From positions 496,001 through 560,000 of the forward strand of contig CACVBU010000871.1 in the NCBI GenBank assembly GCA_902728285.1: DNA of 64,000 nt, in the 5' to 3' direction. The notes under the pieces are model-generated. The model was not told the DNA's origin. It ran no database searches and saw only the letters and a program-made list of their open reading frames with translations. A program made the position numbers and the translations under genes. This DNA is from Clytia hemisphaerica. Lineage: Eukaryota > Cnidaria > Hydrozoa > Leptothecata > Clytiidae. Positions 46,101-53,522 of this stretch are shown one piece after another (the stretch's first letter is position 1; each line of letters opens with the position of its first letter).

Positions 46101-49100
46101 GATTTTTGTAACCCTTAGAGAGACTTTTTTTAAAAGGTGAAAAACCCGAACCTTACCGTCCGCACATACCCAGCACCTATTTTTGCCTAAGTACCCCCCC
46201 CGGATATAAATAAACCAGCTGAAAATTTAGCTCTTCTAAGTGATTACACGTGTACTTTCTTGCCTAAAGAACCCCAACCCACCCCCCCCCCGCCCACTCA
46301 TCCTCGACTAAAAAGTTCAAAATTGGAGCTAAAGGAGTTAAACATTTAGGAGTCGATATTTCCAAGTTCTTATAAATTTATGTTTTTCTAAACTTGCCAA
46401 TAGTGAAGCCATGATGCGCCGTTGATTAGATTGTCCGGATAAAATTTTGGGGAGAAATATAGCCTAAATTAGAGGCCACGGCTTTTAGCTAAGCATTATT
46501 TTTTCTGCTGGGATAATACTTGGGGGAAAGTAGGATAAACCAAATAAAATGGTACAATAGTGTGTATGTAATAAATAGTGGTATATTTGGAAAAAACCTG
46601 TTTCGGGTTTGAAAAATCTTCAAAAGGAACGGTCGCCCCAGCCAATGAAATTAAGACAAAGTTCAAAAAATATCATTTTCAGTTATAACACTGTGAAAAT
46701 TTCTCCGATCTTGTTAAAATTTACACAGGAATTGTGTTTTAGTATCCTTTACTGAATTCTGATATGTTTGTAAAAAATCTGTGTCGGGTTTGAAAAATCA
46801 AAAGGAACGGTCGCCAGCCGACGACAAAGTCCAAAAACGATCATTTTCAGCCATAACACTTGAAGATTTCCCGATCTTGTTCAAAATTTACACATGAATT
46901 GTGGTTTTAGTCCTTTACGGAATTCTGATTGTTTGTAAAAAATCTGTGTCAGGTTTGAAAAATCAAAAGGAACGGTCGCCAGCCGACGACAAAGTCCAAA
47001 AATGATCATTTTCAGCCATAACACTGTGAAAATTTCTCCGATCTTGTTCAAATTTACACAGGAATTGTGTTTTAGTATCCTTTACTGAATTCTTATAGTG
47101 ATATGTTTGTAAAAAATCTGTGTCGGGTTTGAAAAATCAAAAGGAACGGTCGCCAGCCGCGATGAAATTACGACAAAGTCCAAAATTTCTCCAATCTTGT
47201 TCGAATTTACACAGGAATTGTGTTATAGTATCCTTAATGAATTCTCATAGTGATATGTTTGTAAAAAATCTGTGTCGGATTTGAAAAATCAAAAGGAACG
47301 GTCGCCAGCCGACGACAAAGTCCAAAAACGATCATTTTCAGCCATAACACTGTGAAGATTTCTCCAATCTTGTTCAAATTTACACAGGAATTGTGTTTTA
47401 GTATCCTTTATTGAATTCTCATAGTGATATGTTTGTAAATAATCTGTGTCAGGTTTGAAAAATCAAAAGGAACGGTCGCCAGGCAGTCAACAATGTCAAT
47501 GATGAGAATACAAAACAGGATCATTATCAGCCATACACATAACACCATAAACATTACTCAGATCGTTTTCAAATTTGCACTGTAATGTTGTGATTTTAGT
47601 ATTCTCTTTTGAATTCCAATGGCTATGTGTTTGAAAGTTTCATTTCCAAGTTACAGAGTTTTATGGTTTTGTGCGTCGTGCGTCTAGAAGAGAAGTTAGC
47701 CATATGCAAGATTTAAGCACTCGATCAGCTGACGATTCATGGCCAAAATTTCTCCAAAGTCTTTCCACATTGTTAGAGAACCAGTATGCATTAAACTTCT
47801 CATAAATCATGTCCAAAATATCATGAATAATGATGAAAATGATCAATTTTTCACTGAGATTTGCTCATTCGCTACACAGTCAGCTAGCCCACTATATTAT
47901 CGGAATCCAGATAATCCGTTTTTATTAAATCGGAATAGATTATCGGATTAGATAAACAAGCAAAAAATGTCTTGACCGTCGTCGGACGAGAGAGAATTTA
48001 AGGCTCCTAGGCCGGAGCAATTATACCATAAAGTGTTTTTACCACTGAGTAAAGAAAAGATTGATAAGGTACGCATTTAATGTTTTTCACTGACTGTCAG
48101 AAGATTTAAATCAACCATCAACAGTTTTGACTGTCAAATACAAAATATTGACAATTGAAAATGTAAAGTATACATTAAGAGTAATATTCTTTTAATTGAC
48201 AGTCCATAAAAACTGTTGATCGTCAGTCGAAGTTACCGACAGTCAGTAAAAAAAAAGTACCTAATCGATCATACAAGAAGTTTTAATGATAGCTGAGAGT
48301 CGAACCTTAATCCTTTCACAAAGTTACCTAATGCTTTGTCAGTCCTAATTCAATGAAAAATGTTACCATTTGATTTTGTCCGTCTTTTAGCCACCAATTC
48401 TCATGAAGATGAACAAGAAGATCCACATAAATGGGGTATGATCAAAACCAAACATCACGGACGAAATCATCCATACCGTCAGCAAATCAAAAAATACCGA
48501 CAAAACCATCACGATGAACAAAATGTCGAGGACCAAGACGCTTTTGTCGGGCGAATGGCCAATTCAAAAGTTCTCAGAGCGTTTGGCCTAGCCTCAAGTT
48601 TGGCCAAAAAATTCGGAGATGAAAAAGAAGACCCACATAAATGGAGTATGATCAAAACCAAACATCACGGACAAAGTCATCGACATCGACACCAAATCAA
48701 GAAATACCGACAAAACCATCACGACGAAGAAAATAACGAAGATCAAGACGCTTTTGTCGGAAGATTAGGAAGCAGTAAACTATTCAGACTTTTAAACGTT
48801 GTGCCCAAAGTTGCAAGTAAATTTGGAGACGAGCAAAAAGGTAGGATTTCATTAAAACATTTACATCATAAATAATCAAATGTTATAACCGATGCAGCGT
48901 CAGAATTTGGCACGAGAACAAAATAGCAAAATTAAGCTATTCCCTTCCAATAGATCTTTGAATGTAAAAAATTGTACATAAAAACCATCCCCACTGTCTT
49001 TTTTAAGCTTGGAACAAATGAATTCCTATTTTCATTGGGAATTCGATAGAAATATTACTTCACCCCTCCGTGGTATAAAGTTTCACCGGGACTGTGGGAC

Positions 49101-52100
49101 AGGGGTGTGTTCAATGTTTTTCACTGACTTTCAGAAAATTTAATCCACCATCAACAGTTTTGACTGTCGAATACAAATTATTGACAATTGAAAATTGAAA
49201 GTGTAAGATTTTTTGTCAAAAATCTTTTATTTGACAGTCCATAAAAACTGTTGATCGTCAGTCAAAGTTACCGACAGTCAGTAAAAAACAAGTACCTAAT
49301 CGATCATACAAGAAGCTTTAATGATAGCTGAGAGTCGAACCTTAATCCTTTCACAAAGTTACCTAATGCTTTGTCAGTCCTAATTCTATGAAAAATGTTA
49401 CCATTTGATTTTGTCCGTCTTTTAGCCACCAATTCTCATGAAGATGAACAAGAAGATCCACATAAATGGGGTATGATCAAAACCAAACATCACGGACGAA
49501 ATCATCCATACCGTCAGCAAATCAAAAAATACCGACAAAACCATCACGATGAACAAAATGTCGAGGACCAAGACGCTTTTGTCGGGCGAATGGCTAATTC
49601 AAAAGTTCTCAGAGCGTTTGGCCTAGCCTCAAGTTTGGCCAAAAAATTCGGAGATGAACAAGAAGATCCACATAAATGGGGTTTGATCAAAACCAAACAT
49701 CACGGACGAAATCATCCATACCGTCAGCAAATCAAAAAATACCGACAAAACCATCACGATGAACAAAATGTCGAGGACCAAGACGCTTTTGTCGGGCGAA
49801 TGGCTAATTCAAAAGTTCTCAGAGCGTTTGGCCTAGCCTCAAGTTTGGCCAAAAAATTCGGAGATGAAAAAGAAGACCCACATAAATGGAGTATGATCAA
49901 AACCAAACATCACGGACAAAGTCATCGACATCGAAACCAAATCAAGAAATACCGACAAAGCCATCATGATGAAGAAAATGGCGAGGACCAAGACGCTTTT
50001 GTCGGAAGATTAGGAAGCAGTAAACTATTCAGACTTTTAAACGCTGTGCCCAAAGTTGCAAGTAAATTTGGAGACGAGCAAAAAGGTAGAACTTCATTTA
50101 GTTATTTAGATAATAAATAATCAAATGTTAACGAAATGCCAAAATTAAGCCATTACAATAGATCTTTGAGTTTGACACCACTTTTTCGAAAAAGAACTAA
50201 GTGAAAACCCAACGTCACAGAAAAGAAGCCTGAGTGTAGTTTTGTCAATATAATTGCGAAATTCTCAAAATTCGGTGTAAACGAGTTTTTTTACTCAGAG
50301 TTAGCTTATCCTGGCTAATCTATAACATACCTGAAAATGAAAAATTAAAGCGGAACTTCAGACAGACAGACAAATGCCTTTCACAGCACCGCCTTTTTTC
50401 TCGGCAATTCGAAGGCTTAAACGCCCCAACTATAATTATCTCAATAATGTATGCCTGCATAGTTTCCTCCCGCCCCCCTTTTTGCTGGGGGATTCTTTTT
50501 CAAAAAATTTTCCAAAAGGGGGGTGATATCCAGGGGGGTTTAAAAAGGTGCAACAAAATATTTCTGGGAACAGAAAGTCTTCTATCAATTTTTTAGTTTT
50601 TTTTTACATATGCATGTTTCTCTTCTTCAAATCACATATTAAAAACAATCCACTTCGCTATTTGCAGTATTAACGTTTATGTTGGACGAATTAACAATTT
50701 ACAAACACTCAGAGCTTCTAAGTCCGTCTAAGATTATTTTAAAATATTTAATCAATCGAAAGATATAGGAGATTACAATTAAATAATTTGCATTTAAATT
50801 TTCTTATTTCAGAAAAGTGAGGAAATGTTACCTGGAAAGAAGTATCAAAATCAAAGCCACAAAACACCAAGATGATGTAATCTGGAAATTTTTGTTAAAT
50901 CTATTCGCCATAGTAAAAGCTTTTCGGCTACGCCATCGTCAGTACAAAACTGGAATTTTTTAATTTTTTTGTTTTTTTGATTAATTTTATTGAAAGATAA
51001 TTCTCATCTTGAATAATCTGCTTTTTATTCTATCTTAAGAATAAAATTGTACTCGAATCGGATTAGTTTTTGCATGAATCTAATTTCGCGAATCATCATC
51101 ACCTCGTGCGATGTTGCAATAAATTTCTCGAAAAACGCGAAAATTTATTCCGCAAAAATTAATTGGAAAATCGGCCTCCTTAAATCTGCCTTATATCTTT
51201 TTCTTAGCCATTTTTGACATATGAGGCTCAAAAGATTCTTATGCTTTATCTAAATTAAATTAGGTCCTGTTAGGTCTCGTGTTCTTAAAGAATTAATAAT
51301 TCAGCGTGTAATCCGATAGCTGTTAATATTACCTGGAAGATGCCGACCATGAATGATAGAGTAACAGCATATTCAACTTTTTGTGTTATAAGATACTGTT
51401 GTTGGTCGAAAAGCGTTGCGTTCGGCCTGTCCAAAGTCACAGGGTAGTTCTGAAAATGTCCCTGCACCGATTCGCCAACCATTAGTGAGATAATCGCAAA
51501 GGTTCCTGTAAAATAGAGAGATTCGTTATACTTTGGCGATTCGTCGACCTTTTATTGATTGAAATCCCAGATTTCAGCTGTTTTTTGTTGCGAGACGCTT
51601 GCGAGAAAAATGACACACCATTAACAACACTATTCAACCTAAAATTACTTTTAAAAGTTTTTACGAAAAGAAATTGTTACGGCAAATGGTAGATCGTTAG
51701 AGATTTCAATTTTTCGGCATAAAAGACTTTCGTGCGTGTTTGTCAAAGATTCGCGGAAAGCGAAAGTTTCTCTTTATATCATAACTATTTTGACCTTCAT
51801 TATACCAAACAATATGACTGACTATCACTTCTTCAAATGACAATCGAAACCTTGACCCCATAGGCGTAGCGAGATACCCTGCAAAATTTATGAGGGAGTG
51901 CAGAAGTATATGACATATTTATTATCTTTTGATAAAACAAAGACAATAATTACAGTGTCGTAAAAACCGCTCTCATCCATAAATTTTGCAGGGTATCTCG
52001 CTACGCCTGTGTTAACCCCGAGAAGTAAGAGCCGAACTTAATATTTTTCTGGATGTTTTGAACATACCTATGTTAAGAAATCTTGATGTCCCCATGAAGA

Positions 52101-53522
52101 AATAAACAATCACAGGAACGAGTGATGTATAAAGACCATAAATTGCCGGTAATGTTGTTAACATCCCATACGCCATTCCTAGAAATGAAAATAGTCAGTT
52201 ATTGTGCAGGTGGGACAATCCATAAGCGTCCTAAGCGTACCACTTACAACATATCCGAACTAGAACCTTAAAAGGAATATCGACTAAACTGTATTACGAG
52301 GCTAAAGAGTTTTTCACGCATAACAAGGCTCAAAGAAAATGAAAAATAGATAAAAAACATGTACCAAATCAAATCATGAAGAACGGTGAAGAAAATAGTG
52401 CTCAATAACAAGTAGAGCTAAATCATTTCATATATTTCTTTTCAAAAATTAAAAACAAATATTACACTGTGTTTCACATAAAACATGTATAAATATTAAA
52501 TCGATTGCCATGTTTGACAATCTTCATCAAAATCAAATTTCAAGGGAAAAAGACTGATGACTTTCTTTTTCGATTATGGTAAACTAAATGGTCTTAAAGC
52601 TACAAAAAGTAGGTAAAAGAAACATCTCTTAAATACCTCTGTATGCAACACATCTTCACACTTATTTCTACTTATGCGCATGCGTAATTTATCGTTCTTT
52701 TAAACCACACGCAGTTAATTCCCGTGATAAACAAAAAGGAATGAAAGGGGTGGTACAGTCACTTTCGGTCGGGGTTGTGGACGGCAAAATATGTCGTTTC
52801 GTTCTTTGATAGTCGTTTCGTTCTTTGATAGTTAGGGTTAGGATTAAATTAATGTTAAATTGTCTGAAAACGTTACATAGTTAGGGTTTAGGGTTTGAAA
52901 TATGTCGTTCTTTGATAGTTAGGGTTAAGGCTTGTCGTTCTTTTTGTCGCTTTTTAATAGTTATTTGTCATTCTTTTTTAGATTGTTTGGATAGTATTTA
53001 TACCGTAACTACTAATATGGTAGATTTGTGGATTTTTACATATCATATGGTAGATTTACAATATCTACACATATAGTAGATTTACGAATTCGAATATCTA
53101 CACATATTGTAGATTTACGATTTTTACATATCTACACATATGGTAGAAATAAGTGCGAGATTGGTCTGCTGTATGTTAAAAGTTAAACGACTGTTAAAAG
53201 AAAATATACCTTGTGGAATTTGAAAAACACCTAGTGTGAACCCAGCAACCAAATCTTTAGTGATATAATCTTTCTTATATTTCGGTAGCCAAGATACAAA
53301 TGGAAAAAAAGACAACATTCGTTTCCCTACATCAGTACATGAGCATTTTGAAGCTTTTTCTTTCCATTTAGACACTGTTCGAGTGAGAAGTGGCTCTTTT
53401 GTACTGTCTTTTTCGGCGGCAAGTGCCCCGACATCTTCTTCAGTGTATATCGGTCTGTTGATTGTCACTCGTCGCCGAGGTGTAAAGTTCTCGATCGAAT
53501 CTGGTACTTTTCCGGCACTCAT
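34127..53522 (-). CDS. SLC26: SLC26-family anion exchanger/transporter (19 exons)
   Basis: Exons (complement): 53522-53210, 52178-52068, 51505-51333, 43200-43030, 42164-42012, 41654-41572, 40790-40637, 39561-39451, 39228-39151, 38796-38701, 38440-38334, 38159-38093, 37756-37580, 36890-36846, 36630-36433, 35644-35590, 35294-35185, 34499-34386 and 34240-34127. They sum to 2430 bases: 809 residues plus stop. An in-frame TAA 9 bases upstream supports the ATG. The protein has a cytosolic N-terminus, the signature '[20 protein letters not shown]' (~90-109), many membrane helices ('[18 protein letters not shown]'), then a STAS domain (~540-735; '[19 protein letters not shown]') and an acidic tail. 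The family exchanges chloride, bicarbonate, sulfate or oxalate at the plasma membrane; the substrate here cannot be read. The last exon could instead splice at AAG|GTATTT. Intron 3 hosts an antisense gene. Confidence 0.9.
34287..34287. other. ambiguous base (N)
   Basis: Single undetermined base in an A-rich intronic stretch of the SLC26 gene. Confidence 0.95.
35838..36181. mobile_element. MITE with perfect ~38-bp TIRs and TTTCGCGAA motifs
   Basis: Ends 'TACCTTATTGGTATATATTT' and the exact complement 'AAATATATACCAATAAGGTA'; inverted identity continues through TTCGCGTGTTACAAATTTT. Several ATTAAATTTCGCGA motifs lie within. It is in an SLC26 intron. TA at both tips may be the duplicated target. 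Confidence 0.85.
37200..37450. mobile_element. GGCCGGTCTCCACTT MITE, copy 2 (inverted)
   Basis: The right end 'GGGGAGACCAGCC' is followed by TTAA. The interior matches the complement of the 14516 copy (GCGCGCTACATTT, TTGGCGCGATC). The left end is eroded. SLC26 intron. Confidence 0.6.
38825..39051. mobile_element. MITE with AAATTTTCGCGGAA ends
   Basis: Inverted ends 'AAGGAAAGAAATTTTCGCGG' and 'CCGCGAAAATTTCTTCCCTT', one mismatch. Short TTTCGCGG motifs repeat inside. Located 28 bp upstream (+ strand sense) of the exon boundary at 38796 in an SLC26 intron. Confidence 0.7.
40081..40330. mobile_element. GGCCGGTCTCCACTT MITE, copy 3
   Basis: Left 'TTAAGGCCGGTCTCCACTTT', right 'TTGGAGACCGGCCTTTA'. 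TTAA at the left here and at the right of copy 2 suggests a TTAA target (piggyBac-like, inference). SLC26 intron. Confidence 0.75.
40856..41016. mobile_element. G-rich GGGGTACTTAGG MITE, short copy
   Basis: Ends 'AAGCCCCCGGGGAGGGGTAC' and inverted 'GTACCCCCCCCCGGGGCTT'. The interior keeps the family motifs GGGTATGTTCGGACGGTAAG and CTAAGGGTC. SLC26 intron. Confidence 0.7.
41237..41515. mobile_element. G-rich GGGGTACTTAGG MITE, degraded copy
   Basis: Left 'GGAGGGGGGGGTACTTAGG', repeated CTAAGGGTCG in the interior, right end 'GGCGGCACCCCCCTC'. It lies 57 bp from the SLC26 exon at 41572. Confidence 0.5.
43560..44345. repeat. dispersed repeat with two direct sub-copies
   Basis: The segment 'AAGGAAAAAGCCCAATTCAA' plus 'CGGCGATTTCCGGCATA' occurs at ~43580-43635 and again at ~44060-44110. 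A TTTTTATTTTTATTT simple repeat and 'CGAACGAACGAATGGACGG' follow. The same material, inverted, is at 24540-24780. Confidence 0.5.
44382..44534. mobile_element. ACACGCTTTTTTATAAGAAT MITE, copy 2
   Basis: Left 'ACACGCTTTTTTATAAGAAT', right 'TTCTTATAAAAAAAGGCGTG', about 150 bp in all. In SLC26 intron 3, upstream of the antisense peptide gene. Confidence 0.6.
45519..45555 (+). promoter_or_regulatory. TATA box and initiator of the nested secreted-peptide gene
   Basis: TATAAAAAG at 45519-45527. A perfect YYANWYY initiator (TCATTCT, A at 45551) lies 32 bases further on, the canonical spacing. The ATG of the signal-peptide exon follows at 45609, giving a 5' leader of about 58 bases. Confidence 0.65.
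45609..50820 (+). CDS. secreted multi-cassette peptide precursor, nested in SLC26 intron 3
   Basis: Proposed exons: 45609-45663 (signal peptide '[18 protein letters not shown]', donor CAAG|GTAAGT, phase 1), 48391-48840 (exon A), 49426-50085 (exon B) and 50813-50820 (last codons and TGA). All junctions are phase 1, so A, B or A+B all keep frame, giving 170, 240 or 390 residues. Cassettes are ~70 residues: an acidic spacer ('[11 protein letters not shown]'), a His/Lys/Arg-rich stretch ('[18 protein letters not shown]'), a second acidic spacer ending 'DAFVGR', and a cationic amphipathic helix. Acidic spacers alternating with cationic segments are typical of multi-peptide precursors, including antimicrobial and cytolytic ones; that role is inferred. 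No Cys, so no disulfide fold. I do not recognise a named family. Confidence 0.75.
45849..46203. mobile_element. G-rich GGGGTACTTAGG MITE with 8-bp TSD
   Basis: Ends CCGGGGGGGGGGTAC and GTACCCCCCCCGG, extended by inverted GGGTATGTGCGGACGG. It is flanked by identical ATATAAAT (45841-45848 and 46204-46211), an 8-bp duplication as made by hAT transposases. CCCTTAGAGAGAC repeats fill the interior. It lies in intron 1 of the nested peptide gene. Confidence 0.85.
46600..47640. repeat. ~170-bp satellite array B
   Basis: Five to six tandem copies, each with TCTGTGTCGGGTTTGAAAAA, GGAACGGTCGCCAG and ATCTTGTTCAAATTTACACA (near 46711, 46872, 47040, 47194, 47366 and 47563). The last motif is identical to array A (25.5-27.3 kb), and on the - strand both spell 'CKFEQDW', so the arrays share an ancestor. 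Here the frame is broken by a stop in each unit. Confidence 0.75.
48068..48262. repeat. foldback element upstream of exon A
   Basis: Inverted arms 'TTTTTCACTGACTGTC' and 'GACAGTCAGTAAAAA', with inner arms CAACAGTTTTGACTGTCAA and TTGACAGTCCATAAAAACTG. The outer tips are GGTAC/GTACC. A second copy lies at 49113-49297 as part of the exon duplication, lacking the left tip. Confidence 0.65.
48391..48840 (+). CDS. peptide gene exon A (two cassettes)
   Basis: Bounded by GTCTTTTAG acceptor and AAAAG|GTAGG donor; 450 bases, phase 1 to phase 1. It encodes one type-1 cassette (helix '[18 protein letters not shown]') and one type-2 cassette (helix '[18 protein letters not shown]'). Reading past the donor reaches a stop at 48873, but that extension diverges freely from the matching part after exon B, as expected of intron. 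Confidence 0.75.
49113..49297. repeat. foldback element upstream of exon B
   Basis: Duplicate of 48079-48262, with the arms TTTTTCACTGAC and GACAGTCAGTAAAAA retained. Homology to the upstream copy begins inside the left arm, so this arm marks a duplication breakpoint. Confidence 0.6.
49426..50085 (+). CDS. peptide gene exon B (three cassettes)
   Basis: 660 bases, phase 1 to phase 1, exactly 210 bases (70 codons) longer than exon A. The type-1 cassette is present twice in a row, followed by one type-2 cassette with a few changes from exon A. Near-identity of the two type-1 units (GMIKTK versus GLIKTK) shows a very recent internal duplication or gene conversion. Confidence 0.75.
50813..51045 (+). 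promoter_or_regulatory. terminal exon and polyadenylation signal of the peptide gene
   Basis: Acceptor TTTTCTTATTTCAG ends at 50812. Joining in phase 1 gives Glu-Lys-stop, with TGA at 50818-50820. AATAAA at 51040-51045 is a plausible cleavage signal; another lies at 51117. Confidence 0.5.
51862..52018. mobile_element. 157-bp MITE with AGGCGTAGCGAGATACCCTG ends
   Basis: About 31 bp of perfect inverted repeat at each end (through GCAAAATTTATG). It lies 50 bp from SLC26 exon 2 (52068). The GATACCCTGCAA motif recurs near 248-268, suggesting relatives. Confidence 0.8.
52760..53150. repeat. TTAGGG-type telomere-like runs and a TACACATATGGTAGATTT repeat
   Basis: At 52838-52935, GTTAGGGTTAGG, GTTAGGGTTTAGGGTTT and GTTAGGGTTAAGG are interspersed with GTCGTTCTTTGATA. 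From 53015 a ~35-bp unit containing ATATGGTAGATTTACG is repeated about four times. All lie within SLC26 intron 1. Confidence 0.6.

Noticed and set aside
48360-48875. ORF starting [14 protein letters not shown] as the true start and end of the peptide gene
   Set aside because: The first residues come from the intron pyrimidine tract before TTTTAG|CC, and the tail after GTAGG diverges from its duplicate. The spliced model with a signal peptide fits phase at every junction.
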